From contig AXCJ01000001.1 of assembly GCA_000512675.1 (NCBI GenBank), positions 306,501 through 370,500 on the forward strand: a DNA stretch of 64,000 bases. The letters are read 5' to 3'. The translations under genes were made by a program, and so were the position numbers. Positions 9,723 through 18,751 of this stretch are shown here, piece by piece. The DNA comes from Candidatus Xenolissoclinum pacificiensis L6. GTDB taxonomy: Bacteria > Pseudomonadota > Alphaproteobacteria > Rickettsiales > Anaplasmataceae. The notes below the pieces were generated by a model. It worked only from the letters and a program-made list of their open reading frames with translations, was not told where the DNA came from and made no database searches. Positions within the stretch are counted from its first letter, which is position 1; every line of letters starts with the position of its first letter.

Positions 9723-10485
9723 ATCAAGAAGTATAGCTCTGGCATGTTTAGTATTTGCTATAATTTATTTGTTCTCTTATAATTTGCATGCAACCTCTAG
9801 TCAGAAGCTTGTACAAAATGAATGGCCTTTTGCCGGAATTACTGGGAAAGTTGATCGAGGTGCGGTGTACAGAGGGTATATAGTGTATAGGGATGTGTGT
9901 GCTGCGTGTCATGGTGTTAAAAGGCTTCGATATATGGATCTTGAAAACGTAGGGTTCTCTGAAAACTTGATAAAACAAATATCCTCTCAAGCAATGGTAG
10001 AAGATGGGCCAGATGCTAATGGTGAAATGTTTGAGAGACCAGCTATACCTAGTGATTATTTTGTGTCTCCTTATGATAATGATGAAGTTGCAAAGGTCGC
10101 TAACAATGGAGCTCTGCCACCAGATCTCTCGTTGATAATTAAGGCACGACCTAAAGGCGCTGATTATGTATACTCGTTGTTGACGGGGTATGCTAGTACT
10201 GAGCCTGATGATTTGACGGGTTTATATTCTAATCCATACTTTGCGACAGGGGCTTTAGCTATGACTCCTCCTTTGGCCTATGGTTTGGTAGATTATGAAG
10301 ATGATACTGAAGCAACAATAGAAAATATGGCATATGATGTTGTGAATTTTCTACAGTGGGTTGCTGAGCCTGAGATGGAGAAGAGAAAGTCTTTAGGTTT
10401 AAAAGTGATTATATTTTTGGTAGTATTATTTTTCTTGATGCTCGAAGCGAAAAGGATAATCTGGAAGGATGTGTATAAGAAGTAA
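9715..10485 (+). CDS. petC: Cytochrome c1
   Basis: About 256 aa. ATG 9715 overlaps the petB stop by 8 bp and gives a clean signal sequence ([20 protein letters not shown]). An upstream in-frame ATG at 9682 would add 11 residues before the signal. The heme attachment site is CAACH in [16 protein letters not shown]. The axial methionine lies in the ALAMTPPLA region, and a C-terminal membrane anchor follows ([13 protein letters not shown]). Third subunit of the bc1 complex, periplasmic and membrane-anchored. It ends the operon. Confidence 0.95.
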   Translation: MIKSRSIALACLVFAIIYLFSYNLHATSSQKLVQNEWPFAGITGKVDRGAVYRGYIVYRDVCAACHGVKRLRYMDLENVGFSENLIKQISSQAMVEDGPDANGEMFERPAIPSDYFVSPYDNDEVAKVANNGALPPDLSLIIKARPKGADYVYSLLTGYASTEPDDLTGLYSNPYFATGALAMTPPLAYGLVDYEDDTEATIENMAYDVVNFLQWVAEPEMEKRKSLGLKVIIFLVVLFFLMLEAKRIIWKDVYKK

Positions 10486-10860
10486 TTATTATTGGTTTTT
10501 GAGGGATAGGTTAACGAATTTTGGCTCTTTAGAGTTGTGTAAGAGTGGTTTCAATGATATATCATGACATGAGTTTTTGAGTTTCTAATCTATTTGATGA
10601 GTATCATTTCTAACAAAATAAATACCAATGATATGCTGTTATGTGTGCGGTATAATAATATTATTAATATGAAGAGAGCCTATGCTTTAGCACAGAGTTT
10701 CTTAGATATGTGATAAATAATTTGTATCTTTTGATGGTAGAAATAAGAATCTTTGGCAAGCTTATCTATTCCATGCTTTGCATAGCATCATAGAAAACTA
10801 AGTTTTATTTGACTTCTATATGAGATTAAATCACCATGCATCTATTGATGATTTGATCTT
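10486..10860. other. Intergenic region between convergent petC and fabI
   Basis: 375 bp. I found no open frame with protein-like character, no tRNA and no IS terminal repeat. AT-rich inverted segments exist but none is a convincing terminator. Confidence 0.4.
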
Positions 10861-11652
10861 TCAGGTATTACAAGGATGATTAAAAGGTACTCCAATAACA
10901 TTGTACCCACAATCAACATGAATGACTTCTCCAGTGATCCCTGTAGAAAGATCACTTATTAAAAACAAAACAACTTTTGCGACTTCTTCTGCTGAGACAT
11001 TACGTTGCATTGGGCTGTTCTGTTTCACCCAATCTAAAATATTTCCAAAATTTGATATTCCAGAAGATGATAAAGTTTTTAATGGACCAGCGGAGAGAGC
11101 ATTTATTCTTATATTATATCCACCTAATGAACAAGCCATATATTTTACCATATTTTCTAAAGCAGCTTTACAAGTTCCCATAACATTATAATTAGGAACA
11201 AATTTTTCTCCTCCGTAATATGAAAAAGTAACTATACTACCTCCATTTTTTTTCATAAGAGGTTGAAATGCATTTGCTAGATCTATTAAAGAATAGCAGG
11301 AAATATTCATAGAGTTACTGAAGTTATCTCGAGAGATATTATGGTATTCACCTTTTAGTTCGTTTTTATCAGAAAAAGCGATTGCATGAACTATGAAATC
11401 TATTGAGGGATAAAATTTCTGTACTTCAGAAACAAGTTCAGAGGACGAAGAATTATTTCCTGCATCATAAAACATTATCTTAGAGTTGTTCAACTCTTTA
11501 GAAACATCTATTACTCTTTTTTCAAGTTGTGGTATGCCGTAAGTCAATATTATTTCAGCTCCTTCATTATGCAATAATTTTGCAACACTGTAAGCGATAG
11601 ACCACTTATTTGCAACACCTAGAACGATTCCTTTTTTTCCTTTAACTAGCAT
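10861..11652 (-). CDS. fabI: Enoyl-[acyl-carrier-protein] reductase (NADH)
   Basis: 263 aa, a short-chain dehydrogenase-like fold. It catalyses the last step of each fatty-acid elongation round. Seen are the divergent FabI cofactor loop GVANKWSIAYSVAKLL, the YYGGEKFVPNYNVMGTCKAALE block with the FabI-type Tyr-x6-Lys catalytic pair, and the C-terminal ITGEVIHVDCGYNVIG. Type II fatty-acid synthesis is retained in Rickettsiales. A second possible enoyl-reductase-type protein of the NMO/FabK family is encoded at 13802-14836. Confidence 0.95.
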   Translation of the reverse strand: MLVKGKKGIVLGVANKWSIAYSVAKLLHNEGAEIILTYGIPQLEKRVIDVSKELNNSKIMFYDAGNNSSSSELVSEVQKFYPSIDFIVHAIAFSDKNELKGEYHNISRDNFSNSMNISCYSLIDLANAFQPLMKKNGGSIVTFSYYGGEKFVPNYNVMGTCKAALENMVKYMACSLGGYNIRINALSAGPLKTLSSSGISNFGNILDWVKQNSPMQRNVSAEEVAKVVLFLISDLSTGITGEVIHVDCGYNVIGVPFNHPCNT

Positions 11653-11699
11653 ACTTCAAGACATTAAAAAATATGAGTAGAACTTCATGGATTGTATTG

Positions 11700-12242
11700 C
11701 TACTGTTTCTGATTTCGTGTGAAAACTGACATGAGGTCATCCTGAAAAGAATTAAGGGCATTAGTATACGATGCTTTTATTAGATCAGGTGTCAATCCAA
11801 TATTGTCTTCTCCAACAAGAACCTTAGATATTTCTAAAGATTTAATTGACATATCATGGAACATTTCTAATTTTAGTAAACCATCATTAGAGGAGAAACT
11901 TTCAAATAAAGATGGATTTATTTTTGATCCGATGTTAGATATTTGTTTTGGAATATCAGGTTGTTTTCCGCTTATTACATCAACTAATAGATCTTGAGCA
12001 ATCTTCATAGTATCTGTTGACAACTGCTCTGATATTGCATTTTTATTCTCAGACATTATAGTACCCTGTAGAGTATCAACGGCAAGTTTAAAGTTATCTA
12101 CAATAACAGTATTTGTTTTTTCATCTATACATAACCCAGAACCTATTTTTAATTCACGGATCTTAAGAGTACGTATACAGAGCTTAATTTTTACAGTTGA
12201 ATCACCTACACCACTGATACCTTCGATATAATCAGACAACAT
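11700..12242 (-). CDS. Putative tandem YbaB/EbfC-like nucleoid-associated protein
   Basis: 180 aa, not firmly recognised. Both halves fit the YbaB pattern. Residues about 7-60 (EGISGVGDSTVKIKL, RELKIGSGL, then VIVDNFKLAVDTL) and residues about 112-175 (SSNDGLLKLEMF, IKSLEISKVLV, then LTPDLIKASYTNALN) each resemble the glycine-rich turn, two strands and final helix of a YbaB monomer. The context agrees: ybaB follows dnaX in many bacteria, and here ATG 12242 directly abuts the TAA of the dnaX tail, suggesting translational coupling. Ordinary YbaB is about 105 aa, so this would be an internal duplication or a fused dimer. The first half lacks the long N-terminal helix. Assignment is inference from pattern and context. 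Confidence 0.5.
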   Translation of the reverse strand: MLSDYIEGISGVGDSTVKIKLCIRTLKIRELKIGSGLCIDEKTNTVIVDNFKLAVDTLQGTIMSENKNAISEQLSTDTMKIAQDLLVDVISGKQPDIPKQISNIGSKINPSLFESFSSNDGLLKLEMFHDMSIKSLEISKVLVGEDNIGLTPDLIKASYTNALNSFQDDLMSVFTRNQKQ

Positions 12243-12604
12243 TTATTCTACGAGATAAATAATAACTTTTGCCATAGGGAAGTGAGTCAGAATAGCATCT
12301 ATATATTCATCAAACGCTACCAAATATGATATACTAACACAATCATCTAGTATCACATTCATAAAGTTTTGAATGGACTCCTTGGTAACCACATCCACTT
12401 CTCTGAGCACTGTAAATGTAACAGATCTTTGTTCTTTAGTCCACATATATATGTTATTCAGAAAAGAACTTTGTACGTTTTTATCACTGTGATTGTGTTT
12501 TATAGAAAGATTACGGATTTCTTCCAAGGTCGCCTTTTCGAAGGGAAGTTTTTTGCTTGATTTATAATTTGCTGGATGTTCCTGTGCAGAGGTGGTTAAA
12601 GGTT
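12243..12604 (-). CDS. dnaX: DnaX tau C-terminal extension (-1 frame after A10 tract)
   Basis: This frame is open from the A10 run at 12603-12612 of dnaX to a TAA at 12243-12245. Its only early start would be a TTG at 12527. The end reads VAFDEYIDAILTHFPMAK, which resembles the ending of alphaproteobacterial DnaX (typically a DP-V-A-L--FPGAKI pattern), and an IYMWTKEQRSVTFT segment matches the tau C-terminal domain that binds the polymerase alpha subunit. It is therefore the missing tau tail of dnaX rather than an independent gene. It is reached by a -1 ribosomal shift, or by adding one A during transcription. A homopolymer sequencing error is the alternative. Confidence 0.75.
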
Positions 12605-13675
12605 TTTTTTTTGAGAAGAATAAAAATCACTTATAATATTTTCAGGTGTTGGCAGGGATGTGATTAGCGATGCCTTTAATATAATCATTTCTGATGCGTT
12701 ATGGATTGAAGGTGCGTATTTGAGTAATTGTAAATCATGTAGAATTGTATTCCATATTATATGAATGTGATTTGTTTTAGAGTCCTGAGGATTAGACGAA
12801 ATATATTTATACAATGAATCCAATACCTGCTCTAGAATCACCACAGGATCATAAGAGTGTATTAATTCTCTAAATAATGACAACACTTCTTTTGGTTCAG
12901 AATTATTGAGTATTTTATGTGTTAGTTCATCGACATTATCTTCGGAGTTTAATCCTAATATCTTGTATACGTTGTTTTCTGTAATGATCTCATTATACAA
13001 GTATGTCTGTTCTAAGATAGAAATTGCATCACGTACAGAACCCTTAGTGTTTTTTGCTATTAGGTGTAAGGCTTTAGATTCACAGACGATGTTTTCTTGA
13101 GTCGTTACTTGAGTTAATATACTGATGATGTCTTGAGAATTTAACCTTGTTAAATGAAAGTGCTGACATCGAGAAATAATTGTTGAAGGAATTTTATTTT
13201 TATGTGTTGTTGCCAATATGAACTTTATATGAGGTAGAGGTTCTTCAAGAGTTTTTAATAATGCATTAAAAGCACTATTAGACAACATGTGTACTTCATC
13301 TATAATATAAATTTTATATTGTGCTATTGTTGGTAGATACCGAGAGTTATCTACTAGTTGTTTTATGTTCTCAACACTAGTGTTACTTGCTGCGTCAATT
13401 TCTATGATATCAGGATGGATGCCTTTTTTTATCAGATCGCAATTTTTGCATTTATTACAGGGTTCGGATGAACTGTTGCGCATGCGACAGTTTACGGATT
13501 TTGAAATAATCCGAGCAACAGATGTTTTTCCAACTCCATAATGACCATGTAACAGGATAGCGCTACTGATTCTGTCTTTTGATATCGCATTTTTTAGCAC
13601 CTGTACGGCTACCATCTGTCCTTTTACGTCACAGAACTTAGAGGGGCGGTACTTGTTAAAAAGAGTAATGTACAT
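12596..13675 (-). CDS. dnaX: DNA polymerase III subunit gamma (N-terminal part of gamma/tau)
   Basis: Clamp-loader ATPase of the replicative polymerase. From ATG 13675 the unshifted product has 359 aa. Walker A is GHYGVGKT (44-51). Four zinc-binding cysteines are at 63, 73, 76 and 79. Walker B is IYIIDEVHML, and sensor/arginine-finger region TIISRCQHFHL follows. The C-terminal collar (about 220-350) is present. The frame ends right after a run of ten A residues with QKKNL-stop, which gives a gamma-length protein. The -1 frame continues into a tau-type tail (see 12243-12604). An upstream in-frame start at 13756 would add 27 unusual residues, and family alignment (ITLFNKYRPSKF) supports 13675. 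Confidence 0.93.
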   Translation of the reverse strand: MYITLFNKYRPSKFCDVKGQMVAVQVLKNAISKDRISSAILLHGHYGVGKTSVARIISKSVNCRMRNSSSEPCNKCKNCDLIKKGIHPDIIEIDAASNTSVENIKQLVDNSRYLPTIAQYKIYIIDEVHMLSNSAFNALLKTLEEPLPHIKFILATTHKNKIPSTIISRCQHFHLTRLNSQDIISILTQVTTQENIVCESKALHLIAKNTKGSVRDAISILEQTYLYNEIITENNVYKILGLNSEDNVDELTHKILNNSEPKEVLSLFRELIHSYDPVVILEQVLDSLYKYISSNPQDSKTNHIHIIWNTILHDLQLLKYAPSIHNASEMIILKASLITSLPTPENIISDFYSSQKKNL

Positions 13676-13801
13676 CTCTACCAAGTAGTGAAAATGTCTG
13701 ACATGATACAATGATACTGTAGCTGCTACATTTCTGTCCTGACTCGATTGGCACATGCATCACTCAGACAAAGATAATACTCTAACATAAAAAACATACT
13801 G

Positions 13802-14836
13802 TCAAGAGCAAACATTGATATACGAAGCACTATGTACACAGGATTGAGCTTCTTCTATAAGTTTATCAAAAATAATACGTATAGGTAATTCTTGTTTTAC
13901 CATTGATACAATTTGCCCTGCCATTACGGAGCCATTTTGAATATCACCATCAATAACTGCTTTTCTTAATGCACCTGACCAAAAATATTCAATTTTGACT
14001 CGTCCTTCATAGACGGTTATTTCTCCATTTTGTACTTCATTTGCTACTTTATGTTGATATTGGTTGAATATCTCAACGGATTGATTTTTCAAGGCACGTA
14101 CCGGAATCACAGGGAGATTAGGATAGAATTGTATAGAAGAAATAGCATCTTTGGCAGAAGCTTTGATTAATGCTTGCTTGAAATTGTTATGTGCTTTTGA
14201 TTCTTTAGATGCCGCAAGCAATGTACCTACTTGGCACCCACATGCACCCATATTTAAATACTGAGATATTGCATGTCCTGTTCCTATTCCTCCGGCTACA
14301 AAAACAGGCACTTCTTTTATAGTGGGGAGAACTTCTTGCGCGATAACATTAGTAGAGGTTGGCCCAATATGACCTCCAGCCTCCATGCCTTCTATGATAA
14401 GACCGTCTATGCCATTTTTAACCAGCCTTTTAGCTACGACAAGGTTGGGTGCAAAGGAAATAGTTTTTATTTTAGCTTCTTTTATTCTTGAAATCATGCC
14501 CTTTGTTGGCAGACCACTAGCAAGTATTATGTGGCTGACAGAGTTATTGATACAAATATCTATGAATTTTTCTATTTTTGGATGAGCCATGATTAGATTT
14601 ACTCCAAATTTTGAGTCCTTCAATGAATTTTTGATATTTTTAATTTCTCGATCCAATTCCTCAACATCCATTGTACTAGATGCTAATACACCAAATCCTT
14701 TTGCTTTAGATACATCTATCACAAAGTTACTGTCTGAAATCCAACTCATAGCTCCAGCCATCAGGGGATATTCTGTGCATAAGAACTCCTTTCCACGATT
14801 CCATGTAGAAAAAACATTGTCTAAGTTGACACTCAT
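13802..14836 (-). CDS. Nitronate monooxygenase / FabK-like flavoprotein
   Basis: 344-aa FMN-dependent TIM barrel of the 2-nitropropane dioxygenase family. Seen are the N-terminal PLMAGAMSWISD, GVNLI, the GLIIEGMEAGGHIG motif with the catalytic-type histidine, VFVAGGIGTGHAI and the phosphate-binding GCQVGTLLAASKES. In this family nitronate oxidation and FabK-type enoyl-ACP reduction cannot be separated by motif alone. Because a standard fabI is present 2 kb away, nitronate monooxygenase or another flavin reaction is a reasonable guess. Divergently oriented to yajC. Confidence 0.85.
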   Translation of the reverse strand: MSVNLDNVFSTWNRGKEFLCTEYPLMAGAMSWISDSNFVIDVSKAKGFGVLASSTMDVEELDREIKNIKNSLKDSKFGVNLIMAHPKIEKFIDICINNSVSHIILASGLPTKGMISRIKEAKIKTISFAPNLVVAKRLVKNGIDGLIIEGMEAGGHIGPTSTNVIAQEVLPTIKEVPVFVAGGIGTGHAISQYLNMGACGCQVGTLLAASKESKAHNNFKQALIKASAKDAISSIQFYPNLPVIPVRALKNQSVEIFNQYQHKVANEVQNGEITVYEGRVKIEYFWSGALRKAVIDGDIQNGSVMAGQIVSMVKQELPIRIIFDKLIEEAQSCVHSASYINVCS

Positions 14837-14971
14837 AATTAGTAATATACAAAATAATATATAAATAGAAACGATCGTTAACCTACATTATAACCTACAA
14901 AACCTTTATTTGCATAGAATACTCTTGACATAAATGATTTTGTACTGTACTCTAAAGACTATTTTAATTGA

Positions 14972-15487
14972 ATGTATTATAATACTATGCTTATCGCGCA
15001 TGCTACTGAAGAAGCGGTTGTTGCTTCCCAACAGTCTCCAATGTATTATAGCTTTATTCCTTTTGTAATAATATTTGCCGTCTTTTATTTTTTAGTCATT
15101 AGACCGCAACAGAAGAAACTGAAGACTCATAATCAGATGTTGGATTCCTTGAATTCTGGGGATAAAGTGCTTTCTGTATCGGGTATTGTTGGAGTGATTA
15201 AATCATTGCCTACAGAAGGGAGTAATTTTTTTGTTATTAAAATATCTTCAGATTCCGATATATTGGTCACTAGGTCTTTTATATCTGGTCGTGTGTCTGA
15301 AAGTGAAAAGATACCTTCTAGCTTCATGAAGGCTCTCTCTTCTAATAACCATCATAACAAAGGATCAGGAAGGTATTATAGAAAAAAACACAACAATAAC
15401 AAGTTTGAAGATTCCAGTAAGAATGATGCTAATTCACAGAATAATAATGCGTCTCAAAAAGAGGATGAGAGTGTAATGGATGGTTGA
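14972..15487 (+). CDS. yajC: Sec translocase accessory subunit YajC
   Basis: 171 aa (167 if ATG 14987 is used). One membrane segment, FIPFVIIFAVFYFLVI, is followed by RPQQKKLKTHNQMLDSLNSGD, the YajC hallmark, and a small beta domain. YajC associates with SecDF at the SecYEG translocon. The last 50 or so residues are a lysine-, asparagine- and serine-rich tail (KHNNNKFEDSSKNDANSQNN) that typical YajC (about 110 aa) lacks. The gene overlaps pdxJ by 8 bp, so the two are probably translated together. Confidence 0.93.
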   Translation: MYYNTMLIAHATEEAVVASQQSPMYYSFIPFVIIFAVFYFLVIRPQQKKLKTHNQMLDSLNSGDKVLSVSGIVGVIKSLPTEGSNFFVIKISSDSDILVTRSFISGRVSESEKIPSSFMKALSSNNHHNKGSGRYYRKKHNNNKFEDSSKNDANSQNNNASQKEDESVMDG

Positions 15488-16205
15488 GCTTAGTGTCAAT
15501 ATTGATAAACTAGCCTTGTTGCGGAATTCTCGTGGTTTCGATTATCCATCTCTAGTATCCTTTGTTGAGTCTTTATTAAGGCTGGGGATTAGATCTATCA
15601 CTATGCATCCTAGGCGGGATTTTCGGCATATTCTTTTATCGGATATAGATTTGTTGCGAAATGTGTTTGGCAAGCAAATAATAATAAATGTTGAAACTGA
15701 TATAGATCAGAATGTTATAGATGCTGTGGTACGCAGTGATGTTGATCGGATACTATTTGTACCGTGCAGGGAACAAGAAAGAACAACAGAAAGAGGTTTT
15801 TCTAAGAACGGGATTGGATCCATGTATCGTGCCATTGTTGAATATATGAAGTCTTTTTCCTCTTGTGAAATGGGTTTTTTTGTCGATTTTTGTTATGAAA
15901 CAATTGATATTGTATCTGATTTGAATGTTGATTATGTTGAATTTAATACTACAGAGTACTCTGAATTATCAGAAGGGAAAAGATATAGCTATATAAGAGA
16001 ATCAATGAAACCTTTTGTAGATTATACGAAAGGTAAATCAGTAAAAGTTCATTTAGGTCATGGATTGAATACATCAAATTTGAGTGATTTAATAAAAGAT
16101 CTAAATCCCAGAGAGGTTTCTGTAGGGCATGCCTTGTTTGTAGAAAGTATATTTGCTGGTATGAATTCAGTGATTTCTACTTATAAGAATATTATTAACA
16201 ACTAG
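15480..16205 (+). CDS. pdxJ: Pyridoxine 5'-phosphate synthase
   Basis: 241-aa TIM barrel that condenses 3-amino-1-hydroxyacetone phosphate and deoxyxylulose phosphate to pyridoxine 5'-phosphate, the last step of DXP-dependent vitamin B6 synthesis. Seen are LSVNIDKLALLRNSRG, the ITMHPRRDFRHI active-site segment, VEFNTTEYSE, and the phosphate-binding VGHALFVESIFAGM near the end. ATG 15480 lies inside the last codons of yajC. Retention of pdxJ fits Anaplasmataceae-like metabolism; the product would serve IscS, a PLP enzyme encoded at 27007. Confidence 0.95.
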   Translation: MVELSVNIDKLALLRNSRGFDYPSLVSFVESLLRLGIRSITMHPRRDFRHILLSDIDLLRNVFGKQIIINVETDIDQNVIDAVVRSDVDRILFVPCREQERTTERGFSKNGIGSMYRAIVEYMKSFSSCEMGFFVDFCYETIDIVSDLNVDYVEFNTTEYSELSEGKRYSYIRESMKPFVDYTKGKSVKVHLGHGLNTSNLSDLIKDLNPREVSVGHALFVESIFAGMNSVISTYKNIINN

Positions 16206-16732
16206 CTTAAGGAGATAAAGTTACTGGGTATTGATGATACAAGAATATCATGGAATTAAAGGGTAGTATAAAGCTTTGTGAAAATAATTCTGTTGGGATA
16301 TTAAAGATACGATGTTGTTTTGAAGAGGGTTTTATAAAGTTTTACTTTTATCATGGTGATGATTGTTAGTATGGAGAAGAGATATTTTTCTAAATACCCT
16401 ATCCAATGCCTTTTATACCAATATAAATGATTTCGAAAGAAGAATATTTCTGCTTTCAACTTTAAGTTTGGATATCTATCTAGAAGGGATAATCTCTGAA
16501 TCATATAAATATCTGAATTTTGAATGAAATGTATTTTAAAGTTTATTTCTATAGCATCTCAGAAAGAAGCATAGGTTGTGAAGGAAGCAGAAAAGTTATC
16601 GAAATTCTATTACTCCTTCTGTAATGATGATAGTTAAGCTAGAATGGGAATATCAGGTTCAGAGAAAGGGAAAGAATACTATTTCTCTGAGATGTTTATA
16701 TGTGATACTCTTTTAAGAGCAGGAGTGTATTA
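16206..16732. other. Intergenic region between convergent genes, no gene recognised
   Basis: 527 bp between pdxJ and the 591-aa protein. A 67-codon minus-strand frame (16301-16504) has low-complexity, hydrophobic AT-driven composition and resembles nothing I know. It may be a decayed gene. I see no terminal repeat of the IS types found elsewhere. Confidence 0.4.
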
Positions 16733-18508
16733 TTAATTTCTAGTGATATACTGTGATATATTAGTAGTATAGTTGACTTCTGTTAATAGTGGGGAGACTA
16801 AGCCTGATGGTGCGCTGGATTTGTTGCTTGTGCAAGGCTTCTCTTGTGTATGATCAGACTTATCATCAACTTTTTGATCCTGTAATAAATTATGAGGAGT
16901 TGCCCCTTGTATTATAGCTATCAACCCGTTATTGGTGTTTGTGACTTGTGAAGCAAATGAGATTTTTTTGCTCCTTGTATCCTTATTCGCATCGTATCCT
17001 ATAGAGTTAGCATCTTTTTGTTTTAATTGACTGTTATTGTTAAATTGCACTATTTCTAAACCGTCAAAATGGCATTGGAATGCCGTTATGTTTGTTTTTA
17101 AGTTTATAAATCCTTCAATTATACAATGATCTTTATCTAAGATCGGTGAAGCGTTTCGGTATCGAGGATAACTATCATGATTAGAATTAACCATTCTAGT
17201 TAATTTTTTGATTTGTAACAACGATAATTTTTGCCTAAGGTCGGTAGAGGGCTGAGCATAATCATGGTGAACTATAAATATTATATGAGGATTTTCATCT
17301 TGTGTTTTTTGTATGTTTTCTACTGTCGTTATAGCTGATTGGTTATGTTCGCATGGTGGTAGATTGACAGTATAGTCTTCTGTATTAAAATTATCCTGAC
17401 CAAATATATCTTTAAGTTTATTGATATATATCGCTTTTGTGTTGTTATCAATTCCTCTGCTAAACATAACTCTTCCTCGTATTTTTCTATCATGTTCCTT
17501 CTTTGACATATCATAACAATGTTGAAACACTTTCCCATCTTCATTTTTCAAAGATTCTGTTTGTTGTATGTGGATTTGTGTTGTGTTATTTTCGTCATAA
17601 TCAAGTTTTCGGCGCTTTTGCGGTATATAATTTGCTTTCTGCAGTGTTTCAGGGAATAGTTGGTATAACACTTTTTGAATTCCTCCACAGGTTGCTATAA
17701 GTCCTAATTCATTGTTTTTTAGCTTATTGTGATATTCTATTATTCTTCTTTCAGTGTAGAATCTGATTCCATTTGGAGGAATTCCAGGAGGAGCGATATT
17801 TCCATAATCTCCATATATGTATATAATGTTTACTCCTTCTAGTAGTGTGGGAATTTTTGCATCAAGTGTTTGAATGAAAGCAGGTTTAAAAATTGTTATT
17901 TTTGAAGAATATTGTTCTTGAGATATAAGTTCCTCTTCATATTTTAGGAAAAATGAAAAGATTATTTCGAGTCTTTCTCTGGTTAAGTAGTACATTTTGC
18001 TGTCTTTCTTAACCAATTTTATTTCATCAGGAATCTGTTGACTATCGAAGGTTTTTTGCAGGTTGTTAGATAGCTTATTTAATGCTTGTGTAATGGTCTG
18101 CATGAGTTCCTGATATTTTTGAGTATCTAGGTAATTTTTTGCAATCACATCTAGATCATTAACGGTGATGTTGAGTAGTTCTTGAGTGTGTGAATCATTT
18201 TCGTCCAGGGTAGAATTATTAGAGATGAATTCTAGTATATTATTGACTATGTTGTTATTCTTTGTGACTTTTGGCATTTCACGTATGAGTGTTTGTAAGG
18301 CGGTAAGACCCGCTACTAAAAAGATGTTGTTATATTCTAACTCTTTAATTGAATATGTAATTTTATCTTGTTTATTGTTCAGTTTTTTACAGATTTCATG
18401 TTTTCCTATAATCAGGCCTTCAGAAAATAACAATTCCTCACTGTTGTATTTGTTAGGTATAGGAATCGCTATTATGCATTTTTTTCTGTTTTGTGAAATT
18501 TTATACAT
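16733..18508 (-). CDS. Large divergent class I glutamine amidotransferase / peptidase C26-like protein
   Basis: 591 aa, family assigned only by motif. GLIATCGGIQKVL (C274) matches the nucleophile elbow of class I amidotransferases and gamma-glutamyl hydrolases. ITAFQCHFDGLEI (H480, D482) lines up with the FQGHPEGL of the smaller paralogue at 50607-51407, with the usual Glu replaced by Asp. The N-terminus (KKCIIAIPIPNKY) and a PP-G-PPNGIRFYTERR segment before the Cys also parallel that protein. Residues about 290-460 form a polar insertion between Cys and His with no recognisable domain, and an acidic, helical segment (75-200) is inserted upstream. There is no signal peptide. Substrate is unknown; a secreted effector is possible but unproven. 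Confidence 0.5.
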   Translation of the reverse strand: MYKISQNRKKCIIAIPIPNKYNSEELLFSEGLIIGKHEICKKLNNKQDKITYSIKELEYNNIFLVAGLTALQTLIREMPKVTKNNNIVNNILEFISNNSTLDENDSHTQELLNITVNDLDVIAKNYLDTQKYQELMQTITQALNKLSNNLQKTFDSQQIPDEIKLVKKDSKMYYLTRERLEIIFSFFLKYEEELISQEQYSSKITIFKPAFIQTLDAKIPTLLEGVNIIYIYGDYGNIAPPGIPPNGIRFYTERRIIEYHNKLKNNELGLIATCGGIQKVLYQLFPETLQKANYIPQKRRKLDYDENNTTQIHIQQTESLKNEDGKVFQHCYDMSKKEHDRKIRGRVMFSRGIDNNTKAIYINKLKDIFGQDNFNTEDYTVNLPPCEHNQSAITTVENIQKTQDENPHIIFIVHHDYAQPSTDLRQKLSLLQIKKLTRMVNSNHDSYPRYRNASPILDKDHCIIEGFINLKTNITAFQCHFDGLEIVQFNNNSQLKQKDANSIGYDANKDTRSKKISFASQVTNTNNGLIAIIQGATPHNLLQDQKVDDKSDHTQEKPCTSNKSSAPSGLVSPLLTEVNYTTNISQYITRN

Positions 18509-18751
18509 CTTGGTGTGATTTAATAACGGAACAGATCATTATAATTGTATCAAGCGTGGTTCTACTGCTATATTGTTAAATTAGTATTAATTTGATATGT
18601 TAATAAGAGTATCTGTTGAAAATTTTCATTATACGACGACATAGGGATTCTACTACAGACATAATTTTTATTTATATAAGTTGAATTAAAGTTTTTATTT
18701 ATGTACTGATTTTGAAGAATAGTATATAATATGCTAAACGGTAGGAATAGA

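Noticed and set aside
12243-12527. Independent 94-aa gene with a TTG start
   Set aside because: The frame is open through the dnaX A10 run and its end matches the tau C-terminus, so it is better read as part of dnaX.
13802-14836. Calling this gene fabK
   Set aside because: A complete fabI exists nearby and NMO and FabK cannot be separated by the visible motifs.
16301-16504. 67-aa gene on the minus strand
   Set aside because: Low-complexity hydrophobic composition, no ribosome binding site and no resemblance to any family.
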